Notes: generated by a model from the letters alone, not told the origin. A DNA stretch of 20,195 nucleotides from Bisporella sp. PMI_857 (GCA_021307315.1 JAJSPD010000209.1:1-20195); one strand, 5' to 3'. Shown: positions 9,818 through 18,892, counted from the first letter of the stretch. Numbers and translations are program-made.

Positions 9818-10969
9818 CTAAGGACTGAACCAGTGCTCTTCCGTTTGGAACTTTAATGCTTCATCCCCCCAACTCCACCAACCTGCGGTAAGATTTCGAG
9901 CGAAGATCTCTACTGCTTGATACTCGCCTGACTTCTTTCCCATTTTTGCTTCTAGTAGACTCCTCAAGTTTGGCTTCCTAGAATGCAAATCTGGAACACC
10001 GATTATAACCCGTCTTTCCACTGCTCTAGTATGGCTCCCCTTCCTTCCCAGAAGCAAAATCTCGTAGGGCTTTCTCCAGACACCGTTCAAAGGGTAAATT
10101 GGCCTACCATCCAAAGTAACTTTTAACCACACCCATTCTTCTATCAACTGTATACCCCACTCCTTGAACAGCCCATTCTCGCCTAGGATCACCTCTCGAA
10201 ATGCTGGCTTGTTTGTAACCCAAATACCCACCAAACCATCCTCATGCAGATGGGTGCAAATCGGGATGGAGAGTAGAAGATTGCGAACCTCGGCATAGCT
10301 CTCAGAGAGTACATAAGAGCTTTTACGTCGAGCTGAACGGTTGGGCCAAGGGGGATCCATTATCATAAGATTGAAAACGGGAGCCGATGCCTCTAGTTTA
10401 CGAACTGTTTGTGCCAAAGTTCCTTGAAGACACACCGAGAATGGAGGTATAAAGGCAGTAAGTTGAGTTATAGGTAATGTAATCTTTTGGGAACTTGATT
10501 GTATGTTGTGATAGAAGATATAATCCTGAAATTCGCGGTCAATCTCCGGAACTAATCTGGAAATCGTCTTTGTGGTACGTTCGCCACGCGCTTCCACATC
10601 ACTCCAAGCCTCCATCCTTTTTGTCTTTATCTGGTCTGCTTCGTGAATCAGAGCTCTCATTAAACACCATTTTCTTCCTTGAAACCCATTTCGAGCCTCT
10701 TTTAAAGCAAGCTCAAGATGCTTTTGCAGTAGAAGATCATGTAGTGAACGTTGGGGAAGCTTAGCTCGAGATTTCTCGGAGATTGGCTCTGTGGAAGGAT
10801 ATGGCTGCTCCAGAGGTTCTAAGGATACTAATTTTCTGGTTGATGGGACTCCTTGAGCAATTTCAATAGACTGAGGAAGATCGAGAACTGTGATTGTTTG
10901 GAGATCGTTCTGGAAGAGAATACTCGACTCCATTCTCGGAGTAGCGTATGGGATTCCTGTACAAGCCAT
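9818..10969 (-). CDS. MT-A70 family adenine-N6 methyltransferase, METTL4-like
   Basis: A single uninterrupted exon of 383 residues. The catalytic DPPW motif is at 205-208 (LMIMDPPWPN). It is followed by GLVGIWVTNK, EEWVWLKVT, a KPYEILLLGR strand, and near the C-terminus VPDLHSRKPNL and NLTAGWWSWGDEALKFQ. This C-terminal set is typical of METTL4 rather than METTL3/IME4 or METTL14. METTL4 proteins methylate adenine N6 (U2 snRNA and, as disputed, DNA). The N-terminal 200 residues are variable, with a charged helical stretch at about 80-135. M13 (position 10933) is a possible alternative start, since the conserved-looking SSILFQND begins just after it. A MITE-like element starts only 14-17 bp upstream of the first ATG, so the promoter probably lies in or beyond it. 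Nuclear localisation is inferred. Confidence 0.88.
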   Translation of the reverse strand: MACTGIPYATPRMESSILFQNDLQTITVLDLPQSIEIAQGVPSTRKLVSLEPLEQPYPSTEPISEKSRAKLPQRSLHDLLLQKHLELALKEARNGFQGRKWCLMRALIHEADQIKTKRMEAWSDVEARGERTTKTISRLVPEIDREFQDYIFYHNIQSSSQKITLPITQLTAFIPPFSVCLQGTLAQTVRKLEASAPVFNLMIMDPPWPNRSARRKSSYVLSESYAEVRNLLLSIPICTHLHEDGLVGIWVTNKPAFREVILGENGLFKEWGIQLIEEWVWLKVTLDGRPIYPLNGVWRKPYEILLLGRKGSHTRAVERRVIIGVPDLHSRKPNLRSLLEAKMGKKSGEYQAVEIFARNLTAGWWSWGDEALKFQTEEHWFSP

Positions 10970-10983
10970 AAGAGGGTAATCTT

Positions 10984-11312
10984 TTATTCAAACATCAAAT
11001 GTCACTTATGTACGGAGGTCCCGGCCAAAAGTCATGGGACTCTTGGCATTAGGCGGAAAAGTGCCAAGAAAGGAACCCCAATCACCTAGCAACGGCTATA
11101 GTGACTACTACGCTAAAGGGGTGGGAGATTCTAGTGGACATAGTGATGCTCTATAGGGCTTTCAGCTTCTTGTAGGCCTGAAACTACCCTGTAATTATAG
11201 GTACCCTACGTTGCTATGCCAGAAGTGTGGCGTGCTTAGCCATTTTCAGTTGGCGCCAAGAGTCCCATGACTTTTGGCCGCGACCTCCGTACTCTACCAG
11301 GTGTTTGAATTA
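10984..11312. mobile_element. MITE-like inverted-repeat element with TTA duplication
   Basis: The element proper is 10987-11309 (323 bp). Its ends are TTCAAACATC and, inverted, TTCAAACACC. After a divergent stretch the arms match again over 38 bp (11010-11047 against 11255-11292, one mismatch). It is flanked by TTA on both sides (10984-10986 and 11310-11312). TTA duplications point to the PIF/Harbinger superfamily, though a TA-type Tc1/mariner origin is not excluded. No coding capacity is seen. The arms lack obvious RIP damage. Confidence 0.75.
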
Positions 11313-11336
11313 AGCTGGAGAGGATCATCGTCTCTA

Positions 11337-11394
11337 CTATCCTCCCCCCCTAATAATCTTGCAATCAAGGGTATGAACAAGGTTCAATACAAGG
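11337..11394 (+). repeat. Left terminal inverted repeat of the Tc1 element
   Basis: Starts CTATCCTCC next to a TA and matches the right-hand repeat in inverted orientation, apart from two additional C in the poly-C run. Confidence 0.9.
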
Positions 11395-12194
11395 TTAGTA
11401 AGCCAATAGAACAAGGCATATCAAGCTGACTAATTGCTACGGCATTTGCTTCGATTTTGAATGATTTTTTGCACCTCCTATTTTGCACTGTATTGTACAA
11501 TTGATTGACAATGGATTCTCAACGCTTTTACAACACTCCTACTAGTAAAGATACAAGACTCGAGATACAAACAGCTCTCAGATTTCGAGTTCCTTATGCC
11601 GATATACAACGAGAATTGAACGTTACTCGAAGCCAAATATCGTACGCAAAACTTTATCCTGTTACACTTCGCAAATTAAACTGTAGCCGCAAAAACCTTC
11701 TGAAAACTCCAGAAAAAAATCGACTGAAAAAATGGATTGAAAAGTCTTTTTCTTACAAACGCATAACTTGGAATAACTTTCCTTGAGTTTGCAATTATAT
11801 ACCGAGCTTAAAGAACGCTAGATACAAAGCTATTAGTACGGCTTTTCGACAACTGGGCTATTGTCGACGTACAGCGAAAAAGAAAGACTTTTCGGATAAC
11901 TTTAACGTATAGGATTTTCGAGTCCAATTTTCAAAGAAAAAGCTGCGTATAACTAGGAAAGAAGTGATGAATATTGTGTTTTCTGACGAAGTATGGTGTT
12001 ACGGTCCTATTGGCTGATCCAATATAGATAGAAGATCTTGGTCCGGGGTTTGTTGGTCTGGAGAGAAGTAGGTATATCACATATAAGACTAGATCCCAAT
12101 AACAAGTATACTATTGAAGAATACTATTTGAGTTGAGCACGAAGCTCCTATCTTACTGGGAAAGCTATCTACTTATATAGGGCTTCGTGGGGTT

Positions 12195-12251
12195 GGATCA
12201 TTGAAGAACAATGATCCGTTGGATCATGGATCATTCGTGAGCCATGATCCA
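12195..12251 (+). repeat. Twin hairpins built from GGATCAT/ATGATCC inside the LTR
   Basis: Hairpin 1 has arms 12195-12203 and 12209-12217 (9 bp, perfect, 5-nt loop). Hairpin 2 has arms 12220-12229 and 12242-12251 (10 bp, perfect, 12-nt loop). Both stems use the same GGATCAT core. They lie just after the TATA-like site, so they would be near the 5' end of a transcript started in the LTR. Confidence 0.8.
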
Positions 12252-12284
12252 TCACGTGACCTTCCCACCCCAGGGGTTCTCTGT

Positions 12285-12299
12285 GTAAGCCAGGCTTAC
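12285..12299. repeat. Odd-centred perfect palindrome in the LTR
   Basis: GTAAGCC and GGCTTAC (7 bp each) around one central base. Together with the twin hairpins it makes the 3' half of the LTR rich in inverted repeats. Confidence 0.7.
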
Positions 12300-12965
12300 C
12301 GAGCCTCAGGCCCCTAAGGCATAAGTCCTGTTTAGCGATGCGCGTAACATATGGACTATAAGAAAAGCACACACAACTTTTTTCGTTACAGTACAAAAAG
12401 ACGGCTCTGATCGTTACGACGCAACGAATCTGCAACATAAATATAGCAAAGCTTCGGCTTGGATGTTTCATGGAACAATATATCAAAAGAAAAAGGGCCT
12501 TGCTGTATATTGGGAAAAGAAATAGAAAACTATCAACTCGGAACGCTACAATCAATATATACTACTTGGAATTCAAACTTTACTACAAGATCATCCAGAG
12601 CTTACGTTTCAGTATAACAACGCTTCTGCTTATCGTTCTGTATATACACAAATAGCTTTAGTTAAAAGAGGGATAAAAGTTATAACGTAGCCTTTTTGGT
12701 TTCCTGATTTGAACCTTATAAAGCATGTGTAGAATTAGATGAAAATTGGATACAGTGGCATTATTGGGAAGTTGCGTACTATAAAGTTAACAAAATTCCA
12801 CTCGAACAACTACGCTTGATTATATTAAGTGCGTGGGAAGCTGTACCAGAGAGCTATATAGAAAGACTTGTAGATAGTTGGTGGAGGCGTTGTCAGGCTG
12901 TGATAGACGCTGAAGGAGGACCTACTAAATACTAGATTCTATTGGCCTATTACCCTGGTATGAAC

Positions 12966-13021
12966 CCTTGTATTGAACCTTGTTCATACCCTTGATTGCA
13001 AGATTATTAGGGGGAGGATAG
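12966..13021 (-). repeat. Right terminal inverted repeat of the Tc1 element
   Basis: Reverse complement of the left repeat, ending GGAGGATAG next to a TA. The similarity continues weakly inward: a GCCAATAGAA motif is shared near both ends. Confidence 0.9.
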
Positions 13022-13023
13022 TA

Positions 13024-13619
13024 AGATTGATGCTAGGGGTACGGCGTAACCCATAAAGCGTGACTTGTATTGTGATGCCTCAGGTTCCTTATGTGGCTAA
13101 TGCGGACAGACCACATGAAATTGATACACAAATATTCATCCAGCTCACGGTTAACATTTAAAGCAATAACAATAAGAGAAGCATTGAAACTTTATAGCTT
13201 GATAGACTAATTTTTAACATAAGGATGTACTTAAACATACAATTAAGGCTTTAGTGTGGGTAGGAACACCTAGTCCCAGATCAAGGCCACAGCCATTTGT
13301 GAAGTAACTTAGTCCATCCATACCCGTGAAAGCCTCTTTAGGTGAGCTTATTCTTCATTTAGTTAATCGTCCGATAATCATTGAATGTATATGCACAAAA
13401 TTTAGTTTGTTACATATATGGACAAGACTCGTAGGTCAAAGAGGTTTTGAGGACCTAACAAATAGATGCCACACCCCAAATTATGACTCAAGGAGCTAAG
13501 CCACAACCATGTCACATTTCGGCCATCACGGACTCTAAGGCGAGAAGACGGGAAGAGCTCAAGATACTTTCCTCGCGCATGCTAGCTTAAGCATGTTATA
13601 GCATACAGCAGCCTACCAC
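13024..13619. other. Upstream region of the DUF3716 gene
   Basis: No coding frame is convincing here. A TATA-like ACATATATGG lies near 13411-13420, about 200 bases before the predicted start. A partial inverted repeat (CATGC...GCATG) lies at about 13577-13595. The region is moderately AT-rich. Confidence 0.45.
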
Positions 13620-15996
13620 ATGAAGATGTCTCAAGAAGATCGCTCTCCTAGTCCAAAATTCGAACAAAGTCAATGGGAAACGCACAGTGATTATCCCGAG
13701 CTTTACTATCCAACCGCACATACCTATGAGCTGTGCGCCTGTCGTCACACCCTCCAGGAGTTGGTTGACTAACCTATTCTCTAGGACGCGACATATCGCA
13801 GACCTGCCCATAGTTCGGCCACTCGTTCTACGTGATGGAAGAGAGCTTAAGCTCAACCCGGAGAAAGATTCGGGCCTGAGGAATTATAGGAGCGCATTGG
13901 TAACCCAGAGAGGGACACTCCAATCTGCGCCATGTAGTCATTGCAGGCCCCCGAACCCCAGCGGGCCATTTCAAGGATGCATTGTTCTGGAGAGTTTCCA
14001 AAAAGGCATTTCACACCCAGGTTGGAAATGTACATAGCTAAGCAGCATAGGATCTTGCACAAACTGCACATATTCGGGTGGTGGCTCACGATGCTCATTG
14101 CGCTTGGGTTGGTACTATCGAATCTTGTTAAAAGCCGTTCGCGTGCTAATCTCAGTCGGTAGGTAGTGAGAACGAGGATGGCCATCAGACCAAAAGAGCA
14201 GGGTATCAAGCACGGAAAGAAATGCGAGTCGACCGCACACCGAAAGAAGTGATCGACGTAGAGCAACTTGGTATGGAAATGACAGACTTAGATTGAAAGG
14301 CGCTAACGACACTATCGCAGAAAACCCACAACCAGCAGACTGGTTTCTAAAGAGACGAGCCGCCACTGATGCTCGCAATAGACTCTCGAGATATTCATAT
14401 GTTGTTGACGAGCCAGTGGCAGATAGGACTCTTGTCATAGACGGGACAATGCATGAGGTTTCATTTTCACCAAGGACACAGGGAGCCGAACGCTCAGAGC
14501 ATGGAGAATCTTCAGCTGAGATCTCAGAAGGCACCGATGTGAGATTGGAGCCAGATAGGAATGCAAGACCAACATATCAGGGACTAGTCGAAAAAGCCAG
14601 CCCGCCTAGAGGAGCTTTCACCGCGAAGCGAGGCGGCTTGAGCAAAGCATCGTCGACTCGTTTACAACAAGATCGGCCAGTAGATCCAGAGAATAGAAAG
14701 AGGAGAGGCACTCCCGAGAAGGCCGAGGACGAAGTGCCATTAGCCCAACGTCGAAGGATTAACCCTTCCACTGATTTAGAGCATGAGGAAAATAAAGAAT
14801 GGCCCCCGCCCAAGGTAAAATTAATCGAATAACCCGTCACTGTAATCAGCGATGTAGCTAACACCATACTAACTTTATTAAATCAGAATGTACCTTTCGC
14901 AGAGATTCCCCTCCCGGAGAAACGATCTGCTCTTATGGACCGCCTTTCTGGAATGCATCCACAGCGCATCATTGACTGGAATAAAGACTGCCGGGGCAAT
15001 CTAGGTATTGCAGTCAATGTTGAAGCCGCTATGGCATTCTGTGTCGGAGAGGTTCAAGGTAGGTGATTAGTTCTATAAGGCATGAGTTTCTAGTCTTTGG
15101 GGTTGTATGAGCTTTCAGTTTAGGTATATGGCAGGCATTCTAGGAAAGCCTATGGAGTCAATTATGTCAAGAGACTATCGGTACTACTACAAATCCACGA
15201 ACAAGAGCGCTGACCTGCTCCTATCATCTAGACCCTCCCTGTAAGCACTGCGCCAAGAAACACGGCGGGTTCACGAAATGCGTTAGTGTTCCTGGCTTTC
15301 TACAAGGCAGCTGTGCGAGTTGTCATTACAACCGTGAGACCAAGCGCTGCAGTTTCTACAGTAAGGACACCATGCCTCCGAATGTGTTCTGGTGCTCATG
15401 ATACGCAGGGATAGCAAACACATCACCAGCCCGACCATATAACATCGATCGCTCTGTCGGGACGCCGCCGAACAATAATGTGAGTAGATAATAGTTAATC
15501 TCTAATATTCACACGGAAGCACAAGCCTTGATCGCATGCTTCCTAATTAATGCCTACCGATGAGAATAAGAGCTAACGTCATATGTTGTAGTGTCCTGAG
15601 CAGAGGGAACCCACTGCAACTATCGAAATCAGCCATGAACGACCAGCTGTAAAGCGACCAGAAGATCCTAACAATTCGCCGGCACTAGCTGTCCCTGCCG
15701 CCGCTCGGTCAGCAAAGACGGCGTATTACACTGCAAGATACCAGAAAACACTCTCTGAGGTCGAGCAAATGACTCTAGAAGAGCAGCAACTAGAACTAGC
15801 TGACCTGAACTTTCGCAAGATGGTATTTGACAAAGCCATAGCAAACGAACAAGCTCCTTCACAGACCTCAAGATACCAGAGAATTTTCTCTGAAGCAAAG
15901 GATATGAGTGTAGAAGAGCAGCAACTCGAGCTTGCAGACGCAAACTTCCGCATCAGGGTTATTCGTGAAGCCATCGGCATATCCAAGGTCAATTAG
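13620..15996 (+). CDS. Protein with two DUF3716 cysteine modules and a C-terminal tandem repeat
   Basis: Nine exons: 13620-13732, 13785-14005, 14051-14107, 14163-14270, 14321-14814, 14887-15058, 15232-15360, 15409-15479, 15592-15996. They join in phase to 589 residues. Module 1 has C88-x2-C91-x11-C103-x10-C114-x2-C117-x8-C126; module 2 has C392-x2-C395-x9-C405-x10-C416-x2-C419-x8-C428. Both show G-x-F, GSC-x2-C and RCS, as in fungal DUF3716 proteins, which have no proven function; a zinc-binding fold is inferred. A basic stretch (RKRRG near 292-296 and RRR near 310) could be a nuclear signal. Residues 504-583 hold two 35-residue copies of a Glu/Leu-rich helical repeat. Intron 2 appears to use a GC-AG pair; intron 1 uses GTGCGC; the exon 3/4 junction has alternatives. 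An in-frame ATG at 13626 could also start the protein. Such genes are often lineage-expanded. Confidence 0.75.
14006..14050 (+). other. Predicted 45-nt GC-AG intron in the DUF3716 gene
   Basis: Cutting from GC at 14006 to AG at 14050 (branch-like GCTAAGC at 14037-14043) joins ...FQKG to SCTNC in phase. It gives exactly the C-x10-C spacing seen in module 2 (FLQGSCASC). The only in-phase GT donor nearby (14021) would leave a 30-nt intron and four extra residues. Confidence 0.6.
15736..15975 (+). repeat. Diverged tandem repeat, 135-nt period, inside the last DUF3716 exon
   Basis: Units 15736-15840 and 15871-15975 encode related 35-residue segments starting RYQ and sharing EEQQLELAD-x-NFR. The DNA is also similar (AGATACCAGA, GAAGAGCAGCAACT), so this is an internal duplication that has since diverged. 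Confidence 0.85.
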
Positions 15997-16674
15997 ATTA
16001 GGAACGGCGAGGTATCACGAGATGAAATCCATTCCTGGTCAATTCAAAATGCAGTGTGATGAGCTCTTCATCAGTCCCCATCAGGCGATGCGATAAGCAA
16101 CATACCAAGACCAAAACATAAAGGTTAGTCATTAAGCAGCAGTGGAGACGATTAGAAACCGGAAAGCAACAAGTATTGGAGCAGCAAACCTAAAGACGGC
16201 CGAATCTGGGCTGGCATGCTGCGAGCCGTTGAAGAGCATTCTTTGTACTGGTGGATTGTATTCGTGGCAGGAGGAAAGGAAGGGCTAATATAGTCTTCAT
16301 CCTGTCCTTTGGGTTAATCCTTACCTTGGAATGCAAGCTATCAACCGTGAATTTTGGGAGAATAAGCTCGCAGTGTTAGTATCATGGAGACTTCTCACCT
16401 TAATCGGGAAGATCTGGAAGTCTAAGAATAGAAGCCGTCGTACAGAATGACTCTTCTGATTCGTTGAGAACGTGAGTTGTTCCGCGCCGGACTTGACGGT
16501 GCGCTGTATGGCTTTTAAGGATGAAGATCAACGAGATTACCCGTGTACGGTGAGACTATTCTTGACCAGAGCTATTGGCGCGTGTAAACTTTTAAGTGAG
16601 ATTAGGTTCACCAGATAGGTTCAAAGGGGCGGTTAAGAGGCGGTAATTTATGTCTGTCTGGAGCCGACCATTTG
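15997..16674. other. 3' flank of the DUF3716 gene, no gene seen
   Basis: No open frame with protein character and no RNA gene was recognised on either strand. Base composition is unremarkable and there is no visible repeat structure. Confidence 0.5.
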
Positions 16675-16707
16675 GGAACATGGCATGGAACATGGCATGG
16701 AACATGG
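16675..16707. repeat. 12-bp tandem repeat, about 2.75 copies
   Basis: The unit GGAACATGGCAT occurs at 16675-16686 and 16687-16698, with a partial copy to 16707. It is a small VNTR-like array in the spacer. Confidence 0.9.
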
Positions 16708-17833
16708 TGGAGAAAACTTGATCATCTCACGTGTATCAATGGTAAAGCATGATGTTTACGCGTCAATCGACCAGAAACATGGTTTGTGCCGCTTTGTATC
16801 CATTTCACTTTATGGTCCGTGGAAAGAAATGTACTGCAGAGTGCGAAGGAGTAAACGTTGCCACAGTGTGGCTGGTTACGTCTGGCGCCAGTTCTGTAAG
16901 TAAATGTAACGGTGGGCGGCGAGGTCACCCAATCAAAGGCCCCCCAAGCCTGTTTCTACTTGCCGAAGAGCCGCCCGCCTCCTAACTAACCTCCCTAAGT
17001 ACTTACTTAAGCCCTGTAAGCATACCCTGTACTGTGTCACTAACTACAGCAATTGCCCCCCTGCCAAGCAGCATGCCAACGGACAATTTTGCCGCTTCGG
17101 GTTTCATCCACCCCATCGTCAGACAATTTGCGCCAAAGCTCAAACATCACCAGCTTCATCTGCGACGGCTCTTGTATCAACACCAGTCAATCCGCCGTTC
17201 CCACACCGGCGATAGCCAAAAGCTTGGTTTCATTCTATGCTTCCAATCTTTCATGACCCGCTTTGTCGTCCCCCCTCGGCGCCTGTTTCCGACAATTGAT
17301 GTCAGGACTCAAGCGTGAATGGCCTGTCACCCAGGGTGCCATATCCAAGATTGACTCCCATTCTCCACGCTTTTTCTTCCTCCGCCACTCGAAGCATGCG
17401 GCTGATTGGGAGCAGAATGAGTTTAGTTCACGCTCGGCCCATGCTGGTTGCAAGCTCGAGCATCATGAACGCATGATTCTGCCCTCTTTCCACTTGTCGT
17501 TCTCTTTCTCCTTCTGCTCATTCTCTTCTTCTTGCCATTTCTGCCCTTGCTAGTTGTCTTCTTGTCTATTTTAATTTTTATTGCTGGCCCGGAGTAAGAA
17601 ACAAAACGTGCTCACTGCATTTCTTTCTCTTGTCCATACAATTTCTAGGCAGGCCCTTTCCGCTCCCACAGTATTTTTCTTCTTGCTGTCGTGTTGGTGT
17701 CCACGTCGAGACAGGAAGCTACGCTCTTTTTTATTTTTTTCACCGCAGGTCGGATCGTCACCTTCCATTCTTTCCCTTCTCCAGTTCAAATTTAATCTAC
17801 GTACTGGAGCCTGGTTCAGTGCATACATTCAAG
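16708..17833 (+). promoter_or_regulatory. Long upstream region of the membrane-precursor gene
   Basis: This region holds a CCAAT box (about 16929-16933), a perfect palindrome TAAGTACTTA (16996-17005) and C/T-rich tracts (about 17483-17560 and 17680-17780) of the kind found in leaders of well-expressed fungal genes. Open frames exist on both strands, but they look like by-products of the biased composition. A long or spliced 5' UTR is likely. Confidence 0.45.
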
Positions 17834-18892
17834 ATGCTGCGATCTATCCTCGTCGCCGGTCTTGTGCTCATCAGCCAGACGACTGCCAGCGCTGCATCGG
17901 ACGCCACATTTTTAATACGGAGAGATGATTCGGCTGAGCATAACATGAGGAGATATGTAGAGTCGGTCGTGGAGCCAGTTGAGCGGGATGCTGTCAGCTC
18001 GCTGGTTAGACGACAAACAACGCTAGATTCAGGAATCTCGGTTGCAGAATGGGACACACAAACAATGCTTGCATGTACTGCTGCTCTAGAGGCACTAAAT
18101 GGCAAGGCAAGCAATGACGCTGGCATGGCTGTTTGCTATAATCTGCCGCTCCTCGACAACAGCACTGGGGTCTTCAAGGCCGATCTTCGACTTTTCAAGA
18201 TCTCAGAACCCACCGGTCAATTCAAAGACATACCCACGCAAGACGTCACAGTCGGTCTTACCTATATTGGAGCAACAGTCCAAGCAGTAAACAGCTCTGA
18301 GATTGGACGAAGGGATGAACGCGAAAGAAGGGACGAAGATGTTGTATCGCTGATATCATGGCCACGCCGCAACGTCGAAAAGAGACAGAGTACCACTGTC
18401 CCAACAATTACCCAAGCATATGCATTTGTCGGCCAGATAAACAAAGACCTGATTGGTGTTAACATGAATACGTAAGCCCAATGACTTCCCACATAGCCTC
18501 ACGCTGTAGCTAATTATTTCAGCTCGGAACTGGAGAAGCTGCTCGCACCTACGGTCACATTGACTGGCTTGAGTGCCGCCGGACTCCAGGTCAACGCTAC
18601 ACTCGACTCCACTGAGGCATCTTTTGTGTCTGGCGTATTCGCCAAGGAGGCAACAGTAGCGAAGACGGTCGTTGAACCGCCCATGCAGACTCTGGTTGTT
18701 GCCGACAATGCTCCCTTCGTGGTACCCGGCATGAACATTTTGATCTTCCCTATTGGAGGCGTGATCACTGGAATCTGGACTATCCTGCTCTGTGGTACCA
18801 TCGGTTATGGCACCTTTGGACGAATGCAATTCAGAGAGCAATATAGAAGAAGGAATGCTCGGGCAACCAAAGGTGGCATGGTGACAATTTAG
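17834..18892 (+). CDS. Secreted / type I membrane precursor with many dibasic sites, family unknown
   Basis: The exons 17834-18471 and 18523-18892 (51-nt intron, GTAAGC donor, CTAAT branch) join in phase to 335 residues. I do not recognise a named family. Residues 1-20 form a signal peptide (MLRSILVAGLVLISQTTASA). The lumenal part has two Cys (C81, C101) and N-glycosylation sequons at N109, N153 and N237. About 283-309 form one transmembrane helix (NILIFPIGGVITGIWTILL), followed by a basic cytosolic tail. Dibasic pairs lie at R29-R30, R39-R40, R59-R60, R159-R160, R165-R166, R178-R179 and K183-R184, with Q or D after several, as at Kex2 sites. The frame is open upstream to 17630, but the signal peptide fixes the start at 17834. 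Role unknown; a surface or secretory-pathway protein is the simplest reading. Confidence 0.8.

Larger units (their letters stand above)
11997..12349 (+). mobile_element. Solo LTR of a retrotransposon nested in the Tc1 relic
   Basis: The segment begins TGTTACG and ends CGTAACA, a perfect 7-bp terminal inversion with the TG...CA ends of LTRs. It is flanked on both sides by TATGG (11992-11996 and 12350-12354), a 5-bp target duplication. It is 353 bp, without coding capacity. A TATA-like TTATATAGGG lies near 12172-12181 on the plus strand, suggesting plus orientation. It is not visibly RIP-damaged. A solo LTR is the product of recombination between the two LTRs of a full element; Copia or Gypsy origin cannot be told. 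Confidence 0.85.
11511..12935 (+). pseudogene. Broken Tc1-like transposase, split by a solo LTR
   Basis: The frame starts at ATG 11511 (MDSQRFYNTP) with an N-terminal helix-turn-helix part (ADIQRELNVTRSQISY). It continues through FSDEVW to the LTR insertion at 11997. Removing the LTR and one TATGG copy restores the frame exactly at 12355 (AHTTFFVTVQKDGSDRYD, then HKYSKASAWMFHGT). In-frame stops occur at 11784, 11910, 12523, 12688, 12730 and 12736, and one base is missing near 12740 before the final stop at 12933-12935. The first catalytic Asp is intact (11985-11987). The second position reads Asn (12616-12618) and the third reads Lys (12721-12723); both are explained by G-to-A. The last two are separated by 34 residues, which marks the DD34E class. 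The protein cannot be active. Confidence 0.88.
11337..13021 (+). mobile_element. Tc1/mariner (DD34E) DNA transposon relic
   Basis: The ends 11337-11394 and 12966-13021 are near-identical inverted repeats of 58 and 56 bp; the left copy differs mainly by two extra C in a C-run. TA dinucleotides flank both ends (11335-11336, 13022-13023), as expected for this superfamily. The element is 1685 bp with the nested LTR and about 1.33 kb without it, a normal Tc1 size. It encodes one transposase on the plus strand, now a pseudogene. Changes are mostly C-to-T and G-to-A, as RIP would leave. Confidence 0.88.

Noticed and set aside
9818..10969. METTL3/IME4-type mRNA m6A methyltransferase
   Set aside because: The C-terminal VPDLHSRKP and GWWSWGDE-like segments fit METTL4, and no CCCH zinc fingers are present.
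12169..12555. 128-codon minus-strand frame
   Set aside because: It crosses the LTR/Tc1 junction and is antisense to the transposase relic, so it is a by-product.
13853..14867. Long minus-strand frames opposite the DUF3716 gene
   Set aside because: The plus strand gives a phase-consistent nine-exon model with repeated cysteine modules; the minus frames show no family features.
15059..15231. Additional exon in the 173-nt intron between the two halves of the DUF3716 gene
   Set aside because: Direct joining of 15058 to 15232 is in phase and leads straight into the cysteine module; the interior has no coding continuity.
17630..17833. N-terminal extension of the membrane precursor in the same frame
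   Set aside because: It encodes F/S/L-rich translation of a pyrimidine-rich leader and would bury a clear signal peptide.
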